Part shown: one piece after another, positions 32,576-44,123 of the stretch
Numbering within the stretch: position 1 is the first letter of the stretch
Layout of the letters: each line of letters begins with the position of its first letter
Origin: Ustilaginoidea virens
Taxonomy: Eukaryota; Ascomycota; Sordariomycetes; Hypocreales; Clavicipitaceae
DNA length: 64,000 nt
Direction of reading: 5' to 3'
NCBI RefSeq assembly: GCF_000687475.1
Contig: NC_057318.1
Span: forward strand, 682,001 to 746,000
The notes under the pieces: generated by a model
The model's database searches: none
Told to the model about the DNA's origin: nothing
What the model saw: the letters and a program-made list of their open reading frames with translations, nothing else
Position numbers and translations under genes: made by a program

Positions 32576-33014
32576 ATGCACACGATACAGGTTCTCGCCG
32601 CTGCCACAATCATCACCTCGGTCGGCGCCGTCGCCGTTCCGAGAAACGTCCATGTTGCCGACATGCGGCTGTACGGCGAGCAGGGCTGCTCTCAAAAGAA
32701 CGAAGGCGTCTGGACAGTGATTGACGACGACTTTCGCGCCAACGAGTGCAAGTCGCTCAACGGCCTGCCCGCCAGGTCCATTCGGAACATTGACACCAAC
32801 AAAGGCTGCACCTGTATGTCACTCTCTGGCGTGAAGAACTGCAACGAAAGGATTGGAGGAGCAGTGAGCTTTCCTCTGCTAACGTCCCAACGTCATGCAA
32901 GTGTCGCTGTATACCGACTCCGCCTGCGCTGCGTCGACGCGCAGGGTCTGCCGCGCTGGCCAGTGCTGCAGCAGCGCCGGGGGCTGGCAAGCGTGGTCCA
33001 TGGCGTGTCAATAA
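32576..33014 (+). CDS. Small secreted cysteine-rich protein (116 aa)
   Basis: No family assigned. Two exons (32576-32813, 32902-33014) joined in phase 1 encode 116 residues. The signal peptide is about residues 1-21 (MHTIQVLAAATIITSVGAVAV). The mature protein has eight cysteines, including an adjacent pair in GQCCSSAGGW, and ends with ACQ. The pattern with YTDSACAAS before the CC pair resembles small secreted proteins found in many ascomycete secretomes. The intron is 88 nt, GTATGT to GCAAG. The stop codon TAA overlaps an AATAAA sequence (33011-33016), a possible poly(A) signal. Role unknown; effector-like or surface protein is inference. Confidence 0.75.
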
Positions 33015-33931
33015 AGACGTGAAATTTCCCGAGTCGTTTCCAAATGACGAGATCGAAGCAAATATAGAACGAAACAAACCTTGATTCTTAATGCGGCTGT
33101 AATTCTGGCAAAGGGGTGGGGGGGGGGGGGGGGGGGGGAGGCGGGGAAGTGGCTTTGTTTCCGAACAATGATAGAGGAGGGGGCTTGCGGCAGTGACATG
33201 GGGATTACGCAGATGATAGACGGAACCTGAGCATTTTTCGCCATGACCCCTCGTATACAGATGTGATGGTGTAGGCCGCAAGGAGGCGCAAGTTCATGCT
33301 AGAGTGGGCAGCGACCCGATCTGACCGAGTATCCGACAAGTTGGCCATGGCCCTGTCTTCTCCTCCATCAGCAGAGGATGGTTTTATTTCCATCGTTTCA
33401 GCAATGCAGGCGCGTGCATCTTGCCAATGGCGAGGCTGAATCAGCCGGGTCGTAGGTAGCAACATGCATGCTGGCGACAACAAACGTCAGATGCAAAACG
33501 TCGGCGTCCACTCAGGTCCGAAGCTGGCCGCGTCATCCAACGTGCCGTCTGCCGCGGCCATGACGACCCGGCAGCTTCGTATTTTGGTGTGCCCTCCCTC
33601 GGTTAATCCCCCGCAACAGTGTTGCGCACGCATCATGCAGGCGTTCAGGCAGGTCCAGCATAATCACGGCAATGAAAGAACGAGGATACCTTGGAGCGCC
33701 ATGATGGGCGCCGTGGCCATGGCGCTGACCCTGACAACGGGCCGGAGCCACATCTCAGATATAAAGTCAAGAAAGCATCTGCTCCCCAGCCGTGGTGCGT
33801 ACCACTGTCCGCTTCCAAAATACCATTCGTTTCTGTGTAGAGAGCTACTAGCCCCGTTCTTTTTTCCACCAACCTTCGTTCAGATAAAGAAGGAAAAACC
33901 GAATCTCGGGTTCCCTTGACCAAGTTCCACG
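33015..33931. other. Intergenic, no gene seen
   Basis: Includes a G22-rich tract at 33117-33139. ORFs on both strands lack features of real genes. Confidence 0.5.
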
Positions 33932-34438
33932 ATGAAGAGCTTCCTCGTCCTCGGTCTTTCGGCCGTCTCCCTTGTGCTCGCCCAGGAAACCTCCGGGACG
34001 GCGCCAACCGGCTCCGAGTCGGTGCCCGTGGTCACGGTGACTTCTACGGTGCCCGTGGTCACGGAGACTTCTACGGTTCCCGTGGTCACGGAGACTTCCA
34101 CGGTTCCCGTGGTCACGGAGACTTCCACGGTTCCCGTGGTCACGGAGACTTCCACGGTGCCCGTGGTCACGGAGACGTCGACCCAGGTTGCTTCTTCGTC
34201 CACCGAGTCCACGACCCAGGAGCTGACCGCCACGACCGAGGCGCCCCAAACCACGGCTGCGTGCATCGGCACCATCACCACCTTGACCATCAGCAACTCG
34301 ACGGAGGCGTCGTACACGTACAGGCCGACCGGGCCGGAGACGACGACCGCGCCCGTCACTGCCGGCGCGGCGGTGAATGGGCTGGGCGGGTCGGGTGTCC
34401 TTGGCGGCCTCTTGGCCGTGGTGGCCCTGATTTTCTAG
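33932..34438 (+). CDS. Ser/Thr-rich GPI-type cell-surface protein with 9-aa repeats
   Basis: A single exon of 168 residues. Signal peptide MKSFLVLGLSAVSLVLA, then a Thr/Val/Ser-rich region with six tandem 9-residue units (one SVPVVTVTS and five TVPVVTETS, residues 30-83), a Thr-rich linker, a short conserved-looking core with one cysteine, and a C-terminal GLGGSGVLGGLLAVVALIF tail. The hydrophobic end without a cytoplasmic tail fits a GPI-anchor signal. Such proteins are usually O-mannosylated wall proteins or adhesins. The repeat is nearly perfect in DNA, so copy number may differ between strains. The exact role is unknown. Confidence 0.78.
   Translation: MKSFLVLGLSAVSLVLAQETSGTAPTGSESVPVVTVTSTVPVVTETSTVPVVTETSTVPVVTETSTVPVVTETSTVPVVTETSTQVASSSTESTTQELTATTEAPQTTAACIGTITTLTISNSTEASYTYRPTGPETTTAPVTAGAAVNGLGGSGVLGGLLAVVALIF
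34019..34180. repeat. 27-nt coding minisatellite, six units
   Basis: Six 27-nt units inside the GPI-type protein gene, nearly identical at nucleotide level apart from the first. Both strands stay open across them, which explains the antisense ORF. Confidence 0.9.
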
Positions 34439-35013
34439 GCCTCCGATGCCGCGACGGCGCCGAGATGACGGGGTGTCATGTTTGTTGTGTGCTAGTCGGT
34501 TTCGCAAGATGGAGGACGGTAATTCTGGGTCAAGGCTGCGGGGCAGGGCGCAAAATAACATGTATAGAGTCGTGGGGGGAAACCCTTTTACGGGACTAAT
34601 TTTCTGGGATTCGAGTGTCAGGGTGGATTCGATTCGTGCTGTATCATCTTGTTCTTTGAATGTCGTTTTTTTGTTTTCCACGATGGCGTGTTTCTACGTG
34701 GTGACGTGCCTGCTTCCTCGAGACGTGTGGATGACTGATGAGGAGATGCACGTGCGGCAGGTGGCCCTGGACCCATCCAATCAAGCCCGGCCACCAATCA
34801 GCAGTCAGCAATCAGCAATCAGGCAGGAACAACCCGCGCGGCTGCCATCTCCATCTCTAGGCATGGATGGAGGCGCCTAAGGCTGCTAGCAGCGAGTTCT
34901 CGACTTGTCAAGGGTGAGTCAAGGCCACGTCCCCGCAAGACCGGTGCTGATGCTGCTCCTTGCACATGCAACACGTCCATCATCGTCCATCATCGTCAAC
35001 CCCCCATGGCACA
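34439..35013. other. Spacer before the CofD-family gene
   Basis: 3' region of the wall protein gene and promoter of the next gene. It holds short direct repeats (aatcagcagtcagcaatcagcaatcag) near 34796-34822. No gene is seen. Confidence 0.5.
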
Positions 35014-36530
35014 ATGACACCCCGTTCCACTCGCCAGCCCCCGTCTGCACCTCCCCGCACAGGAATCGTCGTCTTCTCGGGCGGCAGCGCAGCCAACAGC
35101 CTCGTCGACGTCTTCGAGCGCCTGCGGGCCGCCAACCACGCCTCCCTCAGCTACGTGATCCCCATCTCGGACAATGGCGGCAGCACGAGCGAAATCATCC
35201 GCGTCTTCGGCGGCCCAGGTAACCTCTTGTTCTTCTGACCCCTGAACGCGTGCCACCTTGATTCACACCGCGGGTGCCCAACCACCACCACCCCCCCCCC
35301 CCCCCCTCTCCAGGGATCGGCGACGTGCGCTCCCGCCTGGTCAGGCTCATCCCCGACAACGACCTGCGCGAAACCGCGGCCATCAAGCACCTGTTCAACC
35401 ACCGCCTGCCCAAGACGTACCACGCAGCCCGGGCCGAGTGGTTCGAGATGCTCGAGGCCACGCACCCGCTGTGGGTCGACATCTCGTCCCCCAAGCGCGA
35501 ACTCATCCGCTCGTACCTAAACAGCTTCAACCTCGAGGTGGTCAAGCGCATGCGGCCCAGCAGCCGCTTCGACTTCTCCAACGCCAGCGTCGGGAACCTC
35601 TTCCTCACCGGCGCCCGCCTGTTCACGGGCAGCTTCGAGGCGGCCATCTACCTGCTCAGCTCCGTCTGCGCGGTGCCCGACGGCGTCTCCGTCCTGCCCG
35701 CCATCAACACCAACTTTGCGCACCACATCGCCGCCGGCCTCCGCGACGGCACCGTCATCACGGGCCAGAACGACATATCTCACCCGAGCTACCCCACCGC
35801 TGCCGTGCCGGGCGTCGGCGTGAGCACCCGCGCCGCACCCCTGCCCGCGGGCCACGAAGCAGACCATCACGAGCAGGTTGAGGATGCGAACCTGCCGGGG
35901 TCGCTGCCCGCCCTGAGGAGACCGGCCATTTCCTTCTCCAAGCAAGACGACGAGGACCTCCCTTCCAGGATCGACAGGATATGGTACATCAATCCGTACG
36001 GGCAGGAGATCCGCATCCCCGCCAACCCTCGCGTCCTGGATGCCGTCCACTCGTCCCACACCGTCATCTACAGCATAGGCTCTCTGTTCACGTCCCTGAT
36101 ACCCAACCTGGTGCTCAGGGGCGTGGGAGAGGCCGTCGCCAACCCCGCCGTCCGGAACAAGATCCTCCTCCTGAACGGCACGACGGATCGCGAGACTGGT
36201 CCCTCGGACCAACCCTTGTCAGCCCTCGACTTCGTGGCAGCCATCGCGAATGCTTGCGCCGACTCCAGGGCGTGGCAGAAGCCTCGGGAGGACGAGTACT
36301 CGCTCTACGTCACGCACCTCATCCATCTCGAGGGCCCGACTTCGCCCAAAGTCGACAAGGCGCGCTTCGCCGAGCTAGGAATCGACACAATGCGCCTGTA
36401 CGGGCCCAAGGATGCCCACGGCCGCGGAGCAAGATACGACTTCACGGCTTTGAGGCAGACCCTCGAGACGATTGTGGGACGCCAGGACCTTCGGGCCGAG
36501 AGGAGCCGCAGGAACACTCTGGTGGGCTGA
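35014..36530 (+). CDS. CofD/UPF0052 (YvcK-like) family protein
   Basis: Two exons (35014-35218, 35314-36530), phase 1, encode 473 residues. The fold is that of CofD, the 2-phospho-L-lactate transferase, and bacterial YvcK/GlmR. Visible family motifs are TGIVVFSGGSAANSL near residue 16, PISDNGGSTSEIIR, GGPGIGDVRSRL across the intron, and IYSIGSLFTSLIPNLVL. An insertion rich in Asp, Glu, Ala and Pro (about residues 230-290) separates the halves. Fungal members have no proven substrate, and fungi are not known to make F420, so a regulatory or unknown transferase role is possible. Upstream in-frame codons exist; the ATG at 35014 is the most conservative start, ~20 codons before the motif region. 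The 95-nt intron contains a C24 pyrimidine tract. Confidence 0.85.
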
Positions 36531-36764
36531 TGGGCTGATGGGCTGATGGGGGTCGTCTGGGGAAACGACGGATGAGGATGTTGCAGCGCCTGGTGCACCG
36601 AGGGTTGCTTGCGTGCATACAGATCGTTTCCAAAGAGAAGGTCTTTTGTTCGAATGTTTGTACAGTTATTTGCCGACCCAACGCCCATCTCCCGGTACCA
36701 TGGCACCCCCCCGCCCCAAGAGTCTCTGCTTCCAACACGAAACCATCGCCTTCATACCCGCCAG

Positions 36765-37031
36765 TCACTCCGTAGCCGCAAGATAGGCCATAACAACGGG
36801 CCAAGCCGTCGACACCAGCAACGCGACCAGCACAGACCCCCCTCCCACGCGCACCTTATCCGCCGGGCCCTTCCAGCGATCGACGAGCACGCACGTCGTG
36901 AAGACCATTGCGCAGGCGTAAAAGACGGATGCCCAGATGGAGGCGAGAATAAGGTCGTTGCGCGCGTCGGGGGCACCCAGAACAAACTTGTGGGTATGTT
37001 GGACCACGGGAGAGGAGAGGTTGCCGCCCAT
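36765..37031 (-). CDS. Small two-helix membrane protein (88 aa)
   Basis: No named family is assigned. A single exon of 88 residues begins MGGNLSS, which fits the N-myristoylation pattern (Gly2, Ser6). Two hydrophobic segments follow: ILASIWASVFYACAMVFTTCV at about 30-50 and a second near 66-85. A short loop DRWKGPADKVRVGGG lies between. The frame is open 41 codons further upstream, but that part is compositionally odd, so the internal ATG at 37031 is chosen. It is divergent from the gene at 37762. Confidence 0.6.
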   Translation of the reverse strand: MGGNLSSPVVQHTHKFVLGAPDARNDLILASIWASVFYACAMVFTTCVLVDRWKGPADKVRVGGGSVLVALLVSTAWPVVMAYLAATE

Positions 37032-37688
37032 GGCGATGCAAGCCCGCTGTTGAGGAGGGCTGCTTCTTTCGAAAGGCCCAGAGACGTAGCAGCAACGGAC
37101 GTCGCCGGTCGAGGTCGAAAAGGGAGCCGTGTCAAGACGGCGAAAAGGGCGCAAAAGAGGTTCTGGCTGGCGATGCGGGCTCCAGGTGCTGTGGCCTGCT
37201 CCTCAGGCATGCCCCTTTAAAGTGGTGAGCTACGGCGTAAGGCCCCCGGGCGCCGCCCGGCAGTGCCAGCCGAAGCTGTCGCGGCCTTGAAGCCGCCACC
37301 TCATTGTCTGGTCAAGGGGCCGCGCCCCTGTTTTGATGCAAGCCACGTCGCGCCAGCCTGGGGACGGATTGGCTGTCGGACCCGGTATGTTTCCGACCAG
37401 GGCGAGCAAAAGTCTGGGCAATGGAGGCCGAGAATGGCAGAGAAGAGAAGCGAAGGGAAGAGAGAGCCAAGGAGAAGACGAAACAAGGCTGGCTGTGAAA
37501 AGAAGGTCACGCGTCCACACCATATCTACCAAGAAACTCGGCAACTCGGCATCGCGGCAAAGCCCCCGCCACCAAGCCAGAACCCCGCAACGCAACCCCA
37601 CCCGCGCCGCCTCCCTCCGACCGACACATCCGAGCCCCGTCCAGTTTCTCGACCTTTGCAACCGCCGAACCCCTCTGAACCACCAAAA

Positions 37689-37721
<33 letters not shown>

Positions 37722-37761
37722 CACGCACACGCCACCGCATCGCCCTACCGCCTCCTCCCCC
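37032..37761. other. Divergent promoter region with AC microsatellite
   Basis: Separates two small membrane protein genes. A CA repeat runs at ~37687-37733 and may be part of the 5' leader of the next gene. No gene is seen. Confidence 0.5.
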
Positions 37762-38513
37762 ATGGCCCGCGCATTCACGCACACCCCCCCCTTCTGGGCC
37801 CTCGTCTGGATGGCCGTCTCCCTCCCCCTCGTCGCCTGGGACACGCTCTACGTGCTCGGCCGCCCGCACACCATGCCCGGCGGCTGCTGCCACTGGCCCT
37901 GGTCGCCCTACAAGCTCTACGGGGAAATCGACCACGTGTACGGCTGGAAGGCCTTCCGCGACCGCAGCGGCTTCACCGGCGCCCAGGCCCTCCTCAACCT
38001 CGTCGAGACGGCCATGTACCTCGCCTACCTGCGCCTGTGGCGCTCGCGCCGCCAGCCCGCCGGGGCCGTCGCCGGCCGCGTCGGCGCTCTCGCCCTGCTG
38101 CTCGGCTTTAGCGCCGCCGTCATGACGCTGAGCAAGACGGTTCTGTACTGTGAGTCCCGGAGTCCTCCACGCTAGCTTGGGCTGGCGCGCTCGGGCCGCG
38201 GGGGACGCTGCTAACGACTTCCTTTTTTTTTTTTTTGTTTTTTTTTGCGTCGACGTGGGCGTGGCGGCACAGGGGCGCACGAGTATTTCTCCGGCTTTGC
38301 CAACATTGGCCACAATGCCGTCGCTGATCTGGTCCTCCTGTGGATCGTTCCCAAGTTTGTCTCGTCCCGTCCTGGATCGGCTAGCCGGGAGGGGGTCTTT
38401 CTCTGCTAACGGGTGGCAGTGGCGCGTGGCTCGTCGGGCCGTCCTACATGATATATGCTTTGGGCTCGGAGATTCTCGACAACCTGGAAGGCGTGCATGT
38501 CAAGAAGGACTAG
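37762..38513 (+). CDS. Multi-pass membrane protein (187 aa), EXPERA-like
   Basis: Three exons (37762-38149, 38273-38354, 38420-38513) encode 187 residues; phases 1 and 2 agree. Intron 2 has a weak GTTTGT donor but a perfect GCTAAC branch site. Four to five hydrophobic helices are visible: ALVWMAVSLPLVAWDTLYVL, a region near 85-95, VGALALLLGFSAAVMTL, and two after the His/Phe-rich YWAHEYFSGFANIGH. The layout resembles small EBP/EXPERA-type sterol-related proteins, but the catalytic residues are not clear. It ends GVHVKKD, which is not a classical ER-retrieval KKxx. Function unknown; EXPERA placement is tentative. Confidence 0.75.
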
Positions 38514-39064
38514 GACTAGGACTAGCATCACGAAGAATCAGAGGTCGAGCGGCGGAAACCCGTCACGGGACGTCAAACGAGGAACCACGGCCGAGACGGC
38601 CGAGCCGGGCAGGGCGGGCAGGGCGGGCGATTGCTTGGCGAAAAGTGCATTTTCATGGTAGTCATGAGCATTTCCATGTTTTGTAAATAGTACCCACGCA
38701 AACAAGTATCGATACGCGGATGGACTGCATCGACACAAGGCATCCCCTGCACACTCCGAGCATCTCCACACACATCGCCCGCATGTGCAAAATCCCTGCT
38801 GCGACAAGGTCCGGAAAATTCAAATGACCCTCCACCGACAAGCCCATGCGTCAAGACGTGCCGCGCAGCCCAGCGTCATATATGAGCAAGCGCCGCACGG
38901 GGGGTATCATCCATCCATGACGTGCATTCGTCCCACAACCAAAACAGACCAAGATACGCTTCCGACGTTAGAAATGCACGGAATGACGCAACCGAACTAG
39001 CGACAAAGAGAGAGAAAAAAAAAGAACGAGAGAGACGGGAGAATGAGGGAGAACAGCAGAAACG

Positions 39065-39108
<44 letters not shown>

Positions 39109-39211
39109 GCAAACGCAAAAGAAACATGCCGCGTAGGCCTCGCAAACAATAAACGACCCCCGAATTTTCAGTCAAAGTAGCAAAGCCCGGCTTTTTTCTG
39201 GCTGCAACGTC
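38514..39211. other. Convergent 3' spacer with A42 tract
   Basis: Lies between two convergent genes. It contains an A42 run at about 39065-39106. No gene is seen. Confidence 0.6.
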
Positions 39212-42001
39212 TCACCTAGCTTCTGTCAAGCCTCCCAGATCGGCGTACTGCTCCCAAGCATCTCTGCTTGAGCTCCCCCCCCCAGACAGCTTGCCGTCAA
39301 GAAACGCCTGCATGGCCGTCCAGTCACCCGAGTCTCGGATTAAACCACCAGGCTCCTCCTTGATTTCGTCTTCCTGTATCGGAAGCGGCATCGACCGGCT
39401 GTGTGAAGTGTTTCCACCCCTCTTTGGATCGCTGCCGACCGGGCGACTTGAAGCAAACATGGCGCGGCGTTCTTGGTCCACGAACTGCCCGAATGCTCTG
39501 GCGGCATAGTTGCATCCTTCCAGTGTGGTGCTTATCGGCCGCCGCTTAAGCGAGTTACGTTTGGAAATGCACGTCGTGACATTGGGACAGCTGCTGCTGC
39601 CTATTGGGTAGGCACAGTCTTGATTGCTCCAACGACGTGCCTTGCCGGGCAACTTGTGCAAGGGCGATTCCGGTAGTTGAGTGGGTGAGTTGAGAGATGA
39701 ATCGAGAGTTGACCCCGTGCTCACGGAGCTTGCGAATGTGCTGATGTTGCTGGATCCAGTCTCGGAAGCCGTCGACGCACTTCGACTGACTTGCACGGCG
39801 GGTTTCGCTGCCGGTGCATCAGCTGTAGGTTCCAATTGCACATCGCTTGCGCCGTTCCCGTATCTAGGCACCACTATCTCGTGGTAGAGTGGCATGGACG
39901 TAACGGCTGTGGATGTATTGGACGCGGGGACGCTCAGCTTGAGTCTTCGCGTCGATCTGCGGATGGTAGAGCTCCGGCTCAAAGCCTGCTTAAAAGAGCT
40001 AAAAGAGCTCGTCCGCGACAATGACACTGACGCATCCGTCGAATCTGGGAGAGAAGCTTGTCTTCCCGTCGGCTTGGGCGACTCATCGGTCTTGTGCGTC
40101 AAGGCAAAGTAGTCAATGTCGGGTTTAATCTCAAGTTTCTCCGAGATCGATGGAGACTGCTCCATCTCGGTCCGCTCCAAATGGTGCTTGAGCGCCGACT
40201 TTGCCGTGATCTGGGACAATCCAGCATGAAGCTTGCCGTCCTGCCAAGGCGTTCGCGTGTTTTTGGCAATGGAGACAACATACTCGGCTTCTGGGTCGTC
40301 TTGCATTTCAACAGGTCGCTGAGTGGCGCACTGCAGAGTCTGATGCACCGCATATATCAGTATCCACCGTATCTTGCGTCCATCCACCAGCGATACTCGT
40401 TCGTTCCGGTCAATTTTTTTGGGTGAAATTGCGCAGTCCTCCTCAAACTTCCTATAAGCCCTGACAAGGCCATTTTGGAACGAGTCCTCTCTCCAGTTTG
40501 ACGCATTCACCAGGGACACGCGATTCAGTTGATGCTCCTCGCCACGTTGCCTGGATCCTCGTGGGATCCATAAGATGCGCCTAGACCGTCTCAGTTCACT
40601 CTGTTGAGGAAGCTTGGGCAGAGGATGCGGCATAGGCTCAAAGCCGTTGTTCGTGTCAAAGGTTTGAATGAGTTGCAAGGTGCAGATGCCTCCAACAGCA
40701 ACAAATGGCATGGCTTCATTCGAGTTGTAGCCTTGGTCAACCAAAAGGTTGTATAAAGCCAGGAAATCACGCTTCAAGACCCGGCAAACGGACCCGTCGA
40801 ACGCTCGTGGTGGCCAATAACCCAGTTTAGCACTGTAAAACGAGAGCAGAAAACTCCGGAAGCGCTCGAGATGCGCACGTAAGCCAGCCGGAATGCCTAT
40901 GTGTGCTTCTGAAAGTTCCTGGTCGAGAAAGCTGCGCAGCATGTCCCAGGTCCGTCTGAGGCGTGAATTTAGTTCACTTTCGGCGTCATCAATGAGCTTT
41001 CTCGTCGCAAAACTCACAAACTGGGTTGCAGTAGCAGGTCTGTTAGTAACTCTTGTCGAATTGCGATTCGGTCAAAAAGTCAAGGGCACAGCAGGGGGGG
41101 GGGGGGGGGAAGGGCGGTGGCAATACCTGGAACTCTCTCTTGCTAGGCAGCATCTCTTTCATTCCCACACAGTGAGCCAAAGCCTGAAAGTACAGGTCTT
41201 TCAAACAAAACGTCTCGGCCAGACGCAGTACTGCCAGAGCATACTCGGCTTGGCCTGCAAAGGACAGATATCCTTCTCGGTTGAGATAATGGACGAGATC
41301 TGCCACATTATCCACATGGTCATGAGTCCTATACTCTTGCATGCAGTGCAGCAATCCCACCAATGCTTCCCCGAGAGTTTCCCCGACTAGCGACTTCCGC
41401 ATAATCCAAGCGATAAAATTTCGTATCAACAGTTGATGGCGGCGAAGTTGCTGCTTCTCGGCAACTTGCGGCGCTGTGATGAACAGTTCGACTGTTCGCG
41501 TGGGGTTGGCACGGTGCCAAGCATCAATCTCGCTAGGGCCGCATGGTCGAGCAGGCTCGGATCCCTCGGGCCAGTTGACCTGAGACTTCTCAATCAGAGG
41601 ATAACATTTGCCGTTTAAAAGGTGTTCGAATGGTACTCTGAACGCCGGCGGCTGCTTAGCTTGTCGCTGCCTACAACCGTCTTTACGGCCGCCAATATAA
41701 ATGAGGCAGTTGCCATTTCGCGTCCAGAGTTCAGGGTCCTGTAAGGACATGGTATCAGACGAGGGCGAGAGCAGTTGACATGCACCGGGGGGAGTCTTGG
41801 TTATACCTTGTCCAAATAATGCCAGCCGGAACTTTGACGCTTGTTTCCATCCCATCGCTTCAACTTTTGGCTCAAAAGCGTTCGTTCCTGGTGTGTAGCT
41901 GAACCCTTCCTACGATGAGTCGTGGAGGTGTGGGCAGTCTTTGCCTTCGATTGAGACAAAGGCACGGTCTTGGGACCATTCAATTGTTCCAATCGATGCA
42001 T
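39212..42001 (-). CDS. Large fungal-specific protein, DUF8004-like
   Basis: Three phase-0 exons (42001-41807, 41738-41127, 41020-39212) encode 871 residues. The N-terminal ~65 residues are basic and end WHYLDK, continued as DPELWTRNGNCLIYI after the first intron. The conserved helical region (about 65-480) includes FRVPFEHLL, LFITAP, LLIRNFIAWIMRKSLVGE and KLGYWPPRAF. The C-terminal half is Ser/Thr-rich and apparently disordered with basic RRSTRRLKL stretches. The architecture resembles the uncharacterised fungal family DUF8004; I assign that from memory. The intron 2 branch site TTACTAACAG is consensus. Function unknown. The start is the first ATG after an in-frame stop. Confidence 0.82.
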
Positions 42002-44123
42002 TGCCGCTTCCCGGCGCCCGGTTCGACGTCAACGACGGACCTCGGCTTAAAAATGCAGACCGTCGATTCCAATGCCACAAACTCAACTGAAGACCTGTGA
42101 TGAAGAGAACTCCCAGATTTCGGTCATGGCTATTGCGTGATGCTCTGCCGGAATTAAGAAACACCCGAGCCTCGGGACTCGCCAAGCGTCGCTGCAGCAA
42201 TTAAGATGGATCAATGCCGAATTTCCCGACCGCGGTAAATCAATGTGGTGGTAATGAGAAAACAATACTGGCAGATTCGAAGCAATTCCCCGCACTTAAA
42301 TGGACAAGCAGAAAGGCCCGTCAAATTCAAGACGACGTACAAAAGGAATGGTACGTAGTAGCTGGGTCAGCCGTCTTTATTAGGGTGTTTTGACCAAGCT
42401 GGGACCTGGACGGTCGCAATCATGCTTTCGTCGTCGCTGACAAGGGCAATCGAGATAGCCCACGAAGTTTATTGGAAATAATGGCCCATATGGTCTTAGT
42501 GCTCCAAGGGGCAGATGAAGGCGCCAGCCACAGGAACCGAAAGACGGCTGGCTGGCGGCTGATTTCCATGTACCCCGTACGGGTTGCGAGATTGCAGAAC
42601 AAGTTTTTTCGCCATGTATGATTTGGTCCGATGCCATCCCTTTAAATGCGACAAAGGAACAGGACGTGTCTTGTTGGAATTCTCCCACCGGAAGGCAAGA
42701 CGAGCTAGCGCCGGGCACTCTGTAGGCATTATCAGTACATGGTGTGCTTGTATGCTTCAAGAATTGTCCTCACCCTATGTCTGCACCTGAGACCAGGGTA
42801 AGAAAGGCAGCTCGGGACTTTGATAAGGGCTCCTCCAGCTTGCCTGATGCATCCTCAACGGTGCGGTGCGCAAGGCCCACGCCTACCTCGACTATTTGGT
42901 CAAGCCTCGGAATGCCCTTCATTCATCTTCAATATGCCCCTCTCTGACCTCCTTGATACCATGTCCACTACTGTCGTGGATAATTGCTGATGGCACTACC
43001 CCGTAAGGATAGAAGGGGTTTAGCCCCTCGCAAAGCTCCCAACCTACTCCGCCGATACAGGGGTGGCCAACACACCTGGCTGGGGCCCATGACGACCAGG
43101 GCAGTACTCGGTGCAGCGGAAGCCACATTGAGGCCAGTCTGGGCGGCTGATGAGATAGTCTTTACTCTGTCAAACGTTGTGCCTAAAAGTGTACAAGGTA
43201 GTACGCGGCAGACGGGTCCTCATTTCCCTGCCACACCAGGCTGGCGCTGGGCGAAGTTTTAGAATTGGATTATCGTGCTTTGTCGGCGGGGAAATAGGGG
43301 CCAGGTGATAATCCCATCAGCTCGAAGCAGAAAAACTCATGCGAGATGATATCATAGACATGGTGATATCGGGAACAGTCTCACAGATAAGGTGGGTTCG
43401 CAATCGCTCTTTGCTCTTCCCAAGGGGGCGTGGGGGATGTCTTTGTGTCAAAGGCGGCGCTCCGCTGGTCTTCACCGACATGCATAGCCAAGCCCGCCCA
43501 ACTAACAAGACAGTGGCCGAAGATATATCTGCACGGTCAACGCATTCATAGCAGAGGAGTTGCGGTGTGACTCTGCAATATTTTCTTCAGCGATATGAGA
43601 CCGAATAGGCTCAGCCAAATGCAGGCGTTTTGTGAGCTGGTGCGTTGAGACGCGTCGGAAGTAGGTCCCTCTACATAGTACTCCGTAAGCGGGGAGTTGC
43701 CAGAGGGGGTGCCAAGAGCTGCAGGTCCAGAAAGACATGGCAAGCATGGGTCTTCGTCGATGGCAGATTTTGTCTGAAGCCGGATCATCGTCGATAGGCA
43801 TAGGCCCTCGTTGGCATTTCACGTTTCTTTTGGCCAGCCGCAAGGGGCAATGCAATGCAATGGTGGAGATGACGATGGCTACTTGTCTTGTGGGTCGCGC
43901 CTGCCTGCAGAGACAGCCTCAGTAGTAAGTACTCCGTACCGAGTGGAGAGGGAGAGTCACCTGACAGTCAAATTCAGCCTCATCAAAACTCCACTCCCGC
44001 AGTCCGTACTAAGCGACTTGCGACTTTGGTGCCAAGCTAACCGTCCAGCCCGTTTCTGAAATTAATGGCGAGAACTAGGTGATTCGCATGGGCCGACCAA
44101 GTATACGGAACTGAGTGTCAGCG
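42002..44123. other. 2.1-kb divergent intergenic region
   Basis: Between the DUF8004-like gene and dynactin p62. It contains two TACTCCGTA motifs (43679, 43930). ORFs of up to ~125 codons have no recognisable content. Confidence 0.5.

Noticed and set aside
33848..34681. 277-codon minus-strand ORF with GDHG repeats
   Set aside because: Antisense of the 27-nt repeat in the wall-protein gene; the sense frame has a signal peptide and GPI-type tail.
40402..40413. Possible additional intron in the large DUF8004-like exon
   Set aside because: The frame is open and the protein continuous; no splice signals are needed.
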